A stretch of 64,000 bases of DNA from NCBI GenBank assembly GCA_032164295.1, contig JAJHTX010000005.1, positions 2,046,001 through 2,110,000 on the forward strand, in the 5' to 3' direction. A program made the translations under genes and the position numbers. This document shows, piece by piece, positions 12,902 through 24,583 of this stretch. The notes under the pieces are model-generated. The model made no database searches, had not been told where the DNA came from, and saw only the letters and a list, made by a program, of their open reading frames with translations. How positions within the stretch are numbered: the stretch's first letter is position 1; every line of letters starts with the position of its first letter. Source of the stretch: Inonotus obliquus. Taxonomy: Eukaryota > Basidiomycota > Agaricomycetes > Hymenochaetales > Hymenochaetaceae.

Positions 12902-15900
12902 TTAGAAGAGACCCCAGCCTCCCCCCGCACTCCCTGCTTTGCCACCTGCCTTGTTGCCACCGCCCAGTGAGAAGTTAAAGGTGCTCCCACCGCCTCCCCA
13001 ACCTCCACCTCCACCACCCCAGAGGCCTTCAGAAATCCCTCCATTGCCCTTCTCCTTTTCACCACCTTCGTCCTCCTCCTCCTCCTCCTTATTCTCGTCA
13101 TCGTCAATCCCAAGCGCACTGAAACCAAACTTGTTGCCCTTTCCCTTCCCAGCACTATCATCATCGTCATTCGAGGGGACGTCAAAGTCGAACATATCAG
13201 CGTTCTGTTTCTGGTTCTTATTCTTTCCCTTCCCGCTTGCGGTTGACGAGACTTTGCTAATTGGTGGCGCGAGTTCCGCTGGAGGGTTTGCAGGGGAAGC
13301 AGGAGCGGGACTTGGAACAGCAGAAGCAAGTTTGGCCGGCGCTGGTGGCGCTTCCTTGGGAACGTATGCAGCGAGTGTCTTCTTCGCTTTCTCGTGTTTC
13401 TCTTTCGCTTTCTCAAGGGCTTGTTTCCTGCTGTCAACCTCACGTTCTGCGGCTTTCTCAGCAGGACTCTGCCCAGGGGGCTTCTTGCCCTTCTTCTTAG
13501 GTTTAGGAATTTTCGCCAGTTTGACCTCAGCAGCGTTGTATTCGTCCTCTGCCTTCGTAAGGTCCTTCTCAGCCTTTTCCACATCTGCTTCAAGTTTCAC
13601 TTTCTCCTCGTCAACCGCAGGTGCTGCGGCCTCCAGCTCCGCCGGATTGGCTGCGCCGTCACCCGTTCCATCTGCAGCGGACCCAGCTTGAGCAGCCTCA
13701 GACGCGGCAGCAGCTGCAGCTTCCTCCTCTTCCTTCTTCTTAGCTTCGGCTTCGGCTTCCGCAGCTGCAGCCTCCTCTTCTGCCTTCGCCTTCGCCGCAG
13801 CTTCAGCAGCTGCTGCCGCTTCAGCTTCAGCCTTCTCTTGAGCCTCAAGCCTTGCGAGTTCGCGTTCCTCTTCCTCGCGAGCACGACGTTCGGCTTCTGC
13901 GTGTTCGCGTTTCTCTTCCTCCTCGCGGGCACGACGTTCAGCTTCTGCGCGGTCGCGTTCTTCTTTTTCCTCGCGAGCACGACGTTTAGCTTCCGCTCGT
14001 TCGCGTTCTTCTTGTTCTTCCTCACGAGCACGACGTTCAGCTTCTGCGCGTTCGCGCTCCTCTTTTTCCTCGCGAGCACGACGTTTAGCTTCCGCTCGTT
14101 CTCCGGCCTTCTTCTGAGTGCGTGCACGTGCCTCCGCTTCCTCATAAGCGCGAACCTCGGCTGCACGTCTCTCCTCCTCCTCTCGCGCTCTCTGATCGGC
14201 TTCGGCTTGTAATCGAGCCTGCTCGGCCTCCCATTTGATATGTTCTTCTTCTTCTGCACGCTGCCTATCAAGTTCCTCAGCTTCCGCTCTAGCACGGGCC
14301 TCATCCTCGGCCTTCGCGCGAGCTTCTGCTTCTTCCCTCTCGCGGGCTTTGGCTTCAGCTTCAGCCCTTGCTTTAGCTTCAGCCTCTGCAGCTTTCGCGC
14401 TTGCGCTTCCGTTCTTCAGTATGCCTTTAGGCTGCTTCTTGTTCTTGCCAGAACGCCCGGAAGTAGTCTTCGTTATAGGCGGAGCGACGATCTCTGGCTC
14501 CGGCTCGGGTATCACTGGAGCTTCGACGGGAGCGGGAGCAGGTGGTTCTGCAACCGGAGGCTCTGGTGCTGGAGGTTCCGCAGGCGGAGATATCGTTTCC
14601 CATCCGCCGGGTGCAGCAGGATCAGCATTGTCATCCCAGGAGGCACCTCTAGGCACGTCAGAGGGAATGAACGGTTCTTCTGCATTCTCATAAGTAGAAA
14701 GCGGGACATCTCCCGGGACAGCGGACGGCTCTGCAGGCATACCCCTCAAACCAAACATTGAGCCAATACCTCCAAAGCCCCAGCCTTTCTCGTCTTTCTT
14801 CTCTTCAGAAGGTGGGACTATAGATACGGACGGAACTTCCCAACTGTTACGTTTTGAGGGCTGTTGCGGCGGTTCTTCGATTGCGACGTGTTCAGCCGGA
14901 GGAGGAGGTGCCGGTGAGATGGATCGCGAACGGCTGCGCGGGGCATCCAGACCATCAGAAGGTGCGGAGTTGAAGTATTCTGCTGCGCTTCCCGATACGT
15001 CGGGTTGCACGTAGAGGTCTCCCTCTTCTAACGTAGTCATCTGCGATGGTGCGCGAGAACCATAACCACTGCGACTGGAGTTCTGGCGCGCAACAGTTGG
15101 CACACGTGAGCCAGTCGATGGTGCGCGACTCAAAGACGGTCGACCAGTAGAAGATGCTGCGCGAGATGGTACCGGAGATGGCGCAACGCCGCTGGCCGAC
15201 GGAGCGCGGGATGGGACGGCGGATGATGCTTGTGCCACTGACGGAGCGCGGGATACTACAGGCGAACCAGCGGGAGCAACCGAAGGCGCGCGGGAGTGGG
15301 GAGCGGAAGGTGCTGGGGCCACTGAAGGAGCCCGGGAGTGCACGGAGGCTGGGGCAACAGATGGAGGACGAGAACGCATGGAAGGTGGCGCAACAACAGA
15401 TGGAGCTCGGGAGTGCACCGAGGGTGATGACGGAACAACCGTAGACGGAGCGCGAGAATGTGTCGACATAGGAGCGGACAAAGATGGTGCACGCGAGTGC
15501 ATTGAAGGCGGCGTAGTCACGGAAGGCGGGCGCGAATACACAGACGGGTCAAGACTACGTTCAAGTGCTGGCTCCAGTTCAGGTTCATGAACAGACGGCG
15601 CGACTGAGCCAAGGCCACGCGACCTGCTCTTTCCTCTCATTGAACTGCTGATGGAGTTTGCTACAGGTGGCACCGCCGAAGGAGGAGACGATTCGCGAGT
15701 AACAGTATCGACGGTTCCATCCGTCTGTCCGCTCATAGAGCGACTCATGCCTGTACCCGAAAGCGAAGGTGCGCGAGCATGACGCGACGGTTCTCTGGAC
15801 ATGCCCCGATCCCTGTCCCTATGACGCGTGCCTCGAGAGCTAGTGGAATGATCAAGGAGCGAGCCGTATGGGCGGCGAGGGGAGACTGGAATAGATTCAT

Positions 15901-18345
15901 CACCTCCTGCTACAGAGTGGGCGTCGTCCTCATCGCTGCGTACGCCCTTCTCGTTGTACACGATTGTCGCGGGACCATATCGAACCTTTCCCTATTTTTA
16001 TGAAATAACTAAATTAGTCTCTGTTTGTATCTTCATTTAAAATCAGTCTTACATCTTCATTCCATTTCATGCGCGCCTTAAACTCCGTCAGACCGAAGTG
16101 AATTTCAATACTGAAGACAACAGTCCAGTAGGTCTGACTATTCGCTCCCTTTTTCGGCTCAGCACTATTGCTCAGCTTCGACAAATCTGCGCGCACGAAA
16201 CACAGACTACCGAATTGATCTATGTGCATTCGGTCAGTTGAGACTACGAATAGCAGGTGATTGCATGACTGAACCTGAGTTCCTATCGATCCACTTCGGG
16301 ATAGTTTCGCCACCACGGTAGCACCATATCTCAATTTCGAATACTGAGAGCGTGCTGAGCTTGGTCACTTCCGTGTAATACTTGCGTGAGAATACCGAGC
16401 TCTCTTTTACACGCACGTTCTTCCCAAATCAGAAAATGAGGTAAGCTATCAAGAGCATATACCGAAAGGGAAGCCTGAATCTACCTTCGCCAGAATACAG
16501 TCAAACGCATCGGGAAGGTACTTCGGTCCGGAGGGGAGTTGTAATTGGCGTCCGGCACGAGTAAGGTGCTCCTGGTCGTTGACATCGATTTCGCGCAGAT
16601 ACTCCACACCATACATGTACCTCGACATGCGTGCAGACACGTGATGATCGCAGAAGAAACCAATTGCACCATCTGCAACCGCCTTTGATCTGTGTGTTGA
16701 TAATAGAAGAAGTGAGTCAGATGTCCTCTTCCGGAAGGCAGAAGAACATGGGTAAAGGGGATAGGAGAACAGTAAAGGGGTTGGACGTACGTTTGACTAT
16801 CTGGTCTGTTGACCGTTACCCCATAGGGCGCGAGGCGCTGCTGAAGCTGGGTGAAGAGCCAGGGGCTTGCAGCGAAGCCACCCACGAGCCATACGGCCTG
16901 ATGAATCCAGGTGAATCCATGGCTGTAAACGAACTTTGAGGGATGATTACCTTTATGGCTCCACGGGACAGTTCAATCTGTCTGCGGATGGATGCTACTG
17001 CGGCTTGAATGGAAGGATCGAACTGATCCGCAACCTCCGCGCTATGTAAAAAGAACACATGTCAGAAAACGTGCACCAGAAGGCGAATAATCAAGTAAAT
17101 GACAAACCCCGAAAGCTTGAGTTGACCACTGCGAATGCCCACTTTGGAATCTTTATCAAGTGGAGATCCAAACTGGATATACTGAGGCTCCCTCATATCT
17201 CGGAAAAGCCGTTTTGTCGTCTCATCGAAGCGCTTGGTAATGTGGTCCAAGATGTCAGGTGAGCCATATCTAGACGAACGGAGCTTCTCTGAATAGAGAT
17301 AGGGAAAGTTACTTTAGCACCGCTTATCGCTGCTTCGGGAAGCTTAATGAAGGAGCTGACCTTCAAGGAATACACGGCACCGCCGGCTCACGAATACCGC
17401 CCCAGAGAAGACGCCTGTGAGAAGATGGGAGTTAGGGGCTAAGTCGCATACACCGAGATAGGCCGACTCACAATCTGGAGGGGCGACTTCCTCAATCTGC
17501 AGAGGATGTGTCCCGCGTAGAATGTAGCTACTGACATCTAAGGTACCGCCTCCAGCGTCGGCTACTACGAAGCCATTTCCGCTGGCCAAGACGTCGTGCG
17601 CTAGGCCGCTTAGAATGCACGCATGCATGCTGGCCTCGCCCTCGGTGACGAAACGTATTCTAGCCTTGCCTTCATCAGTATTGTGAATCAAACCACCACT
17701 GATGGCTGCTCTGCGCATGCGGCTCTGTTGCGCTCCTTCCCATCCGTTCGGATGGCTAAGCACGAAATGAATGTCCCTTTCGACGGCATGCCACAGATTA
17801 CTGCCATTGGCATGTGTGTCTTCAATAAACTTGCGTGTGCAAGTAAAAAGATATGCGAGAAAATCCCCAAACACATCTTCCGAGGACTTGCCAGGGGGTA
17901 GAGGGCTTAACCTCATGCCATTCATGTCGAGCTGCATGCGCCGAGGGCGCAATCGTAGCTTGAACAGCTCGACCTTATACCACCCGAAGTCCTCAGCATC
18001 TGCTACGATTTGGCCATTTTCAGCCTCTGCACCAGCTGCGACGACGCGACCGCTTCGGTCATAATAGAGCAGTGACGGGATTTTAGTGTTGCCAGTAACG
18101 TGCTCCTGGCCGGGGTACCTTCACGCGGGATGTGCGTTATATCCGTGAGTTAGCGAAGGGAGCGCATAGATATGAAAACACGAGTGCACGCACCTAGTGA
18201 CGCCATGGATTTTTGGTACTTCGCCTGGCTCGAGGAAGGCGTAGGAGACACCTGAAAACGTAGTTCCGACATCGAAGGCGAGGACGAGGGCACGTCGGTC
18301 GCCGTTGTAAGGTTTTCTATTATTTGTTTTGCCGCTGCCAGCCAT
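12902..18345 (-). CDS. HSPA12-like Hsp70 ATPase fused to a ~1030-residue RAPS-repeat/charged-coil/Gly-rich tail
   Basis: Ten exons join exactly in frame to 1612 residues: 18345-18194, 18118-17472, 17414-17361, 17288-17108, 17041-16951, 16897-16791, 16689-16485, 16419-16275, 16219-16053, 15991-12902. Residues 1-583 are an HSPA12-type Hsp70 ATPase: phosphate-1 loop FDVGTTFSG (24-32), phosphate-2 VADAGGGTLDVS, adenosine motif VWLVGGFAASP, and family landmarks FCDHHVSARMSRYMYGVEYLR and LPSGPKYLPDAFDCIL. These proteins normally end soon after a segment like the RYGPATIVYNE encoded at the start of exon 10. Here the frame continues for about 1020 more residues. It has about 13 copies of SR[AP]PS (roughly 655-900), acidic and Pro-rich linkers, a Lys/Glu/Arg/Ala coil (about 1110-1350) with 16-residue repeats, and a Gly/Trp C-terminus ending GGWGLF. 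The Hsp70 part lacks the classical substrate-binding domain, as is usual for HSPA12. Whether the tail is translated needs transcript data, but no stop or frameshift separates the parts. Confidence 0.85.
13866..14110 (-). repeat. 48-bp (16-residue) tandem repeat in the Hsp70 tail
   Basis: Five units are anchored by GCACGACGTT at 13881, 13929, 13977, 14028 and 14076, with spacings 48, 48, 51 and 48. They encode imperfect RAEAERRAREEEEER-like units of the charged coil. The 51-bp spacing is a one-codon insertion. All changes keep the frame, as expected for a translated repeat. Confidence 0.85.
15050..15545 (-). repeat. RAPS minisatellite-like coding repeat in the Hsp70 tail
   Basis: Imperfect repeats of 36-51 bp encode units of the form x-S-R-A-P-S-V-A/x-P. 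Ten or more copies are readable between about 15540 and 15050, with one more isolated unit near 15775. Each unit contains R-x-x-S, the minimal target of basophilic kinases. Confidence 0.8.
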
Positions 18346-18552
18346 AGCTATTCGGCGGCTATGTACGGGGTAAGGGATAGAGAGGGATGGTGGTGATAAG
18401 AATTGAAGAAAGGGAGGAGAGGGTAGATAAAACGGAGTCTGTCTGGTCTTCGAAAAAAATAATAATCAAAGGGTGTTGATGCCTCGTGCACGCCTTGAGG
18501 CATCCATCCTCAAAAAAAATCACAGTAAAGCGTAATAAATTATTCACAACAC
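18346..18552. promoter_or_regulatory. 207-bp divergent promoter (Hsp70-like / coiled-coil gene)
   Basis: Start codons of the minus-strand Hsp70-like gene (18345) and the plus-strand coiled-coil gene (18553) are 207 bp apart, so the regulatory region must be shared or overlapping. I looked for inverted nGAAn heat-shock elements and saw no convincing three-unit array. Confidence 0.55.
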
Positions 18553-20157
18553 ATGTACGCTCCCAACAGCGGGCCATTCGGCTCCTCGCTTGCGCATCTC
18601 GCTCATCGTCGTCAACCCACTTCGAGGTCTTCTTTGGGCTCAGCACACTCAGGCGTTCCCGCTTCTGATCGCCCATCAAGTGCACCTGGTATCGCCAATT
18701 CAAACTTCAACAACAACAGCAACACACTCTACAGGGACGATTATTACGACGACAACGAGTACGACTCAGACGAGGAGGATATCGACGACGGACAGGACAC
18801 TGAAACTGGACAACAGCAGGCGGGAACCGTGTACGTAGACAACTATTACGCCGTTCGTGACGACCTGCCCGCACCAGTCCGAATAAACGCTCTGGATCAA
18901 TCACCCCAAGCAAAGGAGATCGCCCGCCTACGGGCAGAGCTAAAATCTCTCCGCGAAAAGCACTATGCGCTCCAATCAGCGCTTAGAGAAGCCTCGACAC
19001 AAGTCCGCACCAAGGACATCCTCCTTGAACAACTTAGAGAGAGAAACCGTACACTTGATGCAGAGAACACGGAGTTGCGACGCGTTGCCGAGGAGAGGAG
19101 AATCGAAGTTCGCTCGATGGAGCGCTTCCTCACAAAGACGGATCGATGGGCGGGGAGTGATCTCGTCCAGGCTGTTAAGGATATCAACTCGGAGATACTC
19201 CAGTTCGCTGCGGCCGCCAGTGAAGCAATGCATCCGTCTGCGCCGGCCGCCTCTGGAGCAGCCTCAGTTGGTTCACGAAGGAACACACCATCGCCTTCGC
19301 CGGCGCCTGGACCAAGCACAAGCAGGCGCAAGGCTCTCGAACGTGTCGCTGCGCGTTTCGGCTCAAAGATGCGACAAGTCCTTGAGAAAAGAGATCATTC
19401 TCAGGACCCAACGATTCTGCAATATGCATTACAAGGTGGGCGTCTATATTTACATTCATATTCAACATTCTTGGTATTGAATTGCACACTACATAGCTTG
19501 CGTCTGCCAGTGTATCGCTCATGCGATGTCGTCCTTCTGTTTTGGTTCTACCGGCAAACTCGAGTCGCACCTCTCAAAGATCTACTCTCATATGCACGCA
19601 TCTGGTACGCCTCACGTCCAGTTCGCCTCTTAAGTTGTTCTTATCTGCTCTCAGAACCACAACCGACGTCGAGCCGCTGGCGGGCGCTCACACATTCTCA
19701 CATCCGCGCTTTATCACCGAACATCGATCAACTCGCAACAAACGAGGTAACCGATACCTGTCTACGAGGCGTCGCCAATGTTCTCTCTGCAGGTGGTGCA
19801 GGTGACGTTGAAGATCTCCTCATGCGCGCCAGTCAGAAATATCGTTCACAACTTCGACGTATCGCCGAACTCGCCAATCGCTTTGCATTCATCATGCGTG
19901 AAGGAACTATGAGTACTGATTTCCAACCTCTCTTCGTCGAAAGTGTCCGAGAATTCAATACGCTCACTATGGAGAACGTGTATGAGGGTTATGGGCCTAG
20001 TAGAGGCCGTGTGCTGTGTACAACTGAAGTTGGTTTACAGTGTTTAACTAACAAAGGGAAAGACGGGAAGGAATTCTCCCCACAGACAGTTGAGAGACGA
20101 GTTGTCCTTAAGCCTCGGGTTGTTCTCGAGTCTATAGTTCAGGTTTTGGATCGATAG
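18553..20157 (+). CDS. uncharacterised coiled-coil protein (conserved Agaricomycete type)
   Basis: Three exons (18553-19435, 19497-19604, 19655-20157) give 497 residues. The order is a Ser/Asn-rich disordered N-terminus with an acidic run (about 60-90), then a coiled coil of about 85 residues (AKEIARLRAELKSLREKHY to LRRVAEERRIEVRSMERFL). Next come DRWAGSDLVQAVKDINSEI, a Ser/Pro linker (about 225-265) and a mainly helical C-terminal half (SRWRALTHSH; NRFAFIMREG). I recognise the layout from many anonymous mushroom proteins but know no function. Both introns happen to be free of stops in the exon-1 frame, so an unspliced reading is also open. The spliced version replaces a hydrophobic, low-quality stretch with CVCQCIAHAMSSF and is preferred. 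Confidence 0.75.
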   Translation: MYAPNSGPFGSSLAHLAHRRQPTSRSSLGSAHSGVPASDRPSSAPGIANSNFNNNSNTLYRDDYYDDNEYDSDEEDIDDGQDTETGQQQAGTVYVDNYYAVRDDLPAPVRINALDQSPQAKEIARLRAELKSLREKHYALQSALREASTQVRTKDILLEQLRERNRTLDAENTELRRVAEERRIEVRSMERFLTKTDRWAGSDLVQAVKDINSEILQFAAAASEAMHPSAPAASGAASVGSRRNTPSPSPAPGPSTSRRKALERVAARFGSKMRQVLEKRDHSQDPTILQYALQGGRLYLHSYSTFLVLNCTLHSLRLPVYRSCDVVLLFWFYRQTRVAPLKDLLSYARIWYASRPVRLLSCSYLLSEPQPTSSRWRALTHSHIRALSPNIDQLATNEVTDTCLRGVANVLSAGGAGDVEDLLMRASQKYRSQLRRIAELANRFAFIMREGTMSTDFQPLFVESVREFNTLTMENVYEGYGPSRGRVLCTTEVGLQCLTNKGKDGKEFSPQTVERRVVLKPRVVLESIVQVLDR

Positions 20158-20366
20158 TCATGGATATTGTATTTAAGAACACTGCACGGTTTTCTGTTTT
20201 TATCGGTTGATTAGCTATTCTGTAAATATTGCTCTGTTGTCTGTGTACTGTCTCAATGCCTTCCACTTCAACCAAAGAAATACGGATAAGAACTTCATGT
20301 CTGCAACAATGTGTTGTTGTTGTATGAGCCGGCTTTTACATTACTGTGCACATTCTGTGGTCTATT

Positions 20367-22606
20367 CTACTCTGAATCCTGACCTGTAACGATGACGTCG
20401 TCTGTATAAGCAATGCAGGTCAGAGAATTGTCTCCCTGTTGCAAGATCAGGAAGGATTACTGACCTATTTTCAGTACTGCTCTTGCCAGCTAAGTGACGA
20501 AAGTCAATAAAACTTCCTGGCATATGACGTGGTCCAAAATAACGTACCTGAGTCGCCAGCAGATATTGTTGGCGTTTTGAGATGAGTGGGTCGTACACGA
20601 ACTGACGTTTCATGTCTGGGAACCATTTCAGTATTCATAATGAAATCTCCAGAAAGTCAAGCAACTTACCGTTGTCACCAGCACCCATGCAATCGATACC
20701 AAGTTGTGGGCTCCCTTCGGCGATTTGTCGGCTACGAACCTCCGCAAGCGTTTCGATAGGCGATAAACCAGAGTTTTCGGCAAGTGCGAGGGGTACTGAA
20801 TCTAGAGCAGAGGCGAAGGCACGCATTGCGTACTGCTCAATGGTGGGGATCTGACGATGCGTTTAGAATGACGATGATAGGGCGAAAGATGTTTTATCAC
20901 ACCTCGTCTGCAGCCTTTGCGACGGCGGTTGAGCAGCTAATATCAGCCGCACCACCACCATATACAACGCGATTATCGGTAACTAGATTTCGCACTACAC
21001 AGATTGCGTCATGTAACGCGCGCCTCGCTTCGTCAATAATCTACGAAGAACAAGAAGCATTAGCTCGCGTTTCATTAATATTGAACAGCCATATCAAGTC
21101 GTACCATCTTGTTGGATCCACGAACGAAAACAGTTACAGCTCGCGTGTTGGCGCACTCCTCGATGACGAGCATCTTGTCCTTCGTCGTGCCGAAAGTTAC
21201 TTCACGTACGATGCCAGCCTTTCCAAGTTTCTCTGGGGACAGGTCTTCGAATCGTGGGACAATTCGCCCATTGGTTGCAATTGCGATGAGCTAGTGGTGG
21301 ACGTTGATAAATCATCTCCAAAAGGCGATGAGGACTCTAGGTGCTAACCTCGATCTCAGGTCCGCCAACCCATCTCACGGCAGGTAAGTCACTCTGCATG
21401 AGCAAATGATTCGCTTCATCGTCGAAACCCCACTGGCAGATGACTAGATTTGCTCCAGTGTCCTTTACACGCTTGATCATGTCTGTAAACTTCTCTTTTT
21501 CATAGTCGCGTAGCTTTCTATACTCTTCGACACTTGTGATGTCTAGCTTATGCTTTGTCTTCGGGCGCGGAGGCTCGAATGGACATGTAAGAATCGCAAT
21601 CCGTGCATCCTTGACGGTGGTCGGCATCCCAGGGTGTGACATGTCCTTGTCAACTAGTACACCTTTTATAAGGGTAGTGTCAGCCAAGGAACCGCCAACT
21701 TTGCCATCAACTTTGATGAGGTCGAAGAGTACATCTTTCCGACCTAAGTCGGCAACGGAGAGAACAGCATCAACAGCAATCTGGGCAAAGAGATCATGCT
21801 CCTTAGATACACTTTCGAATGGATTGTCAGTGTAGTTTATGAAATATCAAAATTTATAATTTACATTTTGCTCCCGAGACTCGTCTTTGCAGTCTTGAGT
21901 AAATTTGATGTATTGGTTTTGGAAAACTCGACGGTGTCCGAAATACTGTCTAAGTGCTTGACGGCTAGAACACATGCACGTTCAAACCCATCAGCTATTC
22001 GCGTTGGATGGATGCCCCGATCGAGTAGTGCCTCGCTTTGCTCAAGCAGTGCACCCGCGAGTACTGAAGAGTAGTTTCAGAACAGATGAACGTAAGGAAG
22101 GAAGGTTGTGACTAACCGACAACACCGGTTGTACCGTCACCGATCTCATTATCCTGACTCATTGAGAGCTGTACAAGAAGCTTCGCAATCTGATGCTCTA
22201 CTTCCATCTTCCCAAGGATTGTGGCTCCGTCGTTTGTGACAGTAATATCACCGTCTGGTGAGATTAGGATTTTGTCCAGGCCTGTACGCCTTGTGTCATT
22301 ATACAACTTCAATCAATTTGACAAACAGCTACCTCTTGGACCCAGAGAAGTCCGGACGATGTTTGCTACGGTCCGCGCAGCAAGAATGTGCGACTTTTAC
22401 GAAAAATGAGCCAAGAGTCCATAGAGCACGATCATGCTAGGCGTACTTTTATTGCCCCGACTCCATGACTTCGCGTTTTCTTCTGTTGCTCCCTGACGAT
22501 GATGAAGGGTCGCCCATACTGTAAACGAGCGTGAGTTCGTCCTCTGCTTTTATACCATACGTGTGAGGATGCGCACCTCATCTGTTGCATAGACAGCTTG
22601 TTCCAT
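20367..22606 (-). CDS. CCT5: T-complex protein 1 subunit epsilon (CCT5/TCP-1 epsilon)
   Basis: Twelve exons join to 540 residues, matching the family: 22606-22577, 22518-22447, 22393-22333, 22281-22117, 22063-21865, 21811-21349, 21290-21105, 21040-20903, 20850-20670, 20615-20548, 20489-20465, 20401-20367. It encodes one of eight subunits of the cytosolic chaperonin TRiC/CCT, which folds actin and tubulin with ATP. The equatorial ATP-binding signatures are clear: [17 protein letters not shown] and [10 protein letters not shown]. The apical part contains KTKHKLDI (typical of epsilon) and [14 protein letters not shown]. The C-terminus reads [13 protein letters not shown], then LKIDDVI. It is divergent from the PP2A gene, with 175 bp between start codons. 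All donors are GT and all acceptors AG; several donors are weak, as elsewhere in this window. Confidence 0.97.
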
Positions 22607-22781
22607 GGTTGCGGATGTACTGTACTGTGTTTGAATGCGCGACACGATTCCAGATTCTAGCTAATGGTCACAACGTGTCACGCACATGCGACATGCCCCT
22701 CACAGCCATCGACCAGATCACTGTGCATTCTCTCTCTACACTTAGACTGTTACCTTTCGCACAACTCACACTAGATCAAGA
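22607..22781. promoter_or_regulatory. 175-bp divergent promoter (CCT5 / PP2A catalytic subunit)
   Basis: The ATG codons of CCT5 (22606, minus) and the phosphatase gene (22782, plus) lie back to back with 175 bp between them. The interval holds no exon-like sequence. Palindromic CACGTG-like words are not present, but AACGTGTCACGCACATGCGACATGC (22672-22696) is rich in CATG/ACGT. Confidence 0.55.
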
Positions 22782-24074
<1,293 letters not shown>

Positions 24075-24583
24075 TGAGTATTATATTCGGATAACGAGGG
24101 CTTCTTGCCATGTTCATCTGTACGACGTACGCAACACAGTTGCTTTTTTCACTTCTTTCGACATTACCCTCTCCACCTTGCGCCACCCTTCTATCGACCA
24201 AAAGATGATTTAAGTACAAGGACAGTCTTCTCGACTTAATATTAATGTTTGCCGCGTGACGACGCATCTTACTGTGCTGTTACCCAACGTTCATCGATCT
24301 CGCACGCTCATACCTTACTTTTCGTTGCGTTATATTTTCAAGCAATTCATACGTTATCCTCATTGTTAAGCTGCGGTAACTTTTGATCTTGGAGCTGATA
24401 CACTGGGACGAAAAATACATACCTTAGATCCTCAGCGATCAGACAGTTACGCCGTTTGGCGAGCCATATTACATAATTGGCCAAAGTATTCTCTCCATCG
24501 AATTGACGTTAACGAGCTCAACAAATGCACGTCCCTTTCAATGCAGACCAGTTATTACTCTTGCTCGCGCTGGGAAACTTGCT
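24075..24583. other. 3' flank of PP2A, no gene identified
   Basis: There are 500 bp between the phosphatase stop and the left arm of the inverted repeat. A short open stretch reading through 24545-24650 (ITLARAGKLAEDTAP) crosses into the repeat arm. It could be an exon remnant, but I can anchor it to nothing. Confidence 0.4.

Noticed and set aside
12939..14761. Long plus-strand and alternative-frame ORFs opposite the Hsp70 tail
   Set aside because: They are shadows of GC-rich, repetitive coding sequence on the minus strand (poly-Ser/Phe/Leu translations).
12902..15961. The tail as a separate 1019-residue gene
   Set aside because: Its first codon would be GTG, and the frame is open back to an acceptor (15992) that continues the Hsp70 family sequence exactly in phase.
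18346..18552. Heat-shock elements in the Hsp70-like promoter
   Set aside because: No array of alternating nGAAn/nTTCn units was visible.
19436..19654. Reading the coiled-coil gene as one unspliced exon
   Set aside because: The frame is open, but two good introns remove hydrophobic noise and the spliced protein looks continuous. The spliced model is preferred.
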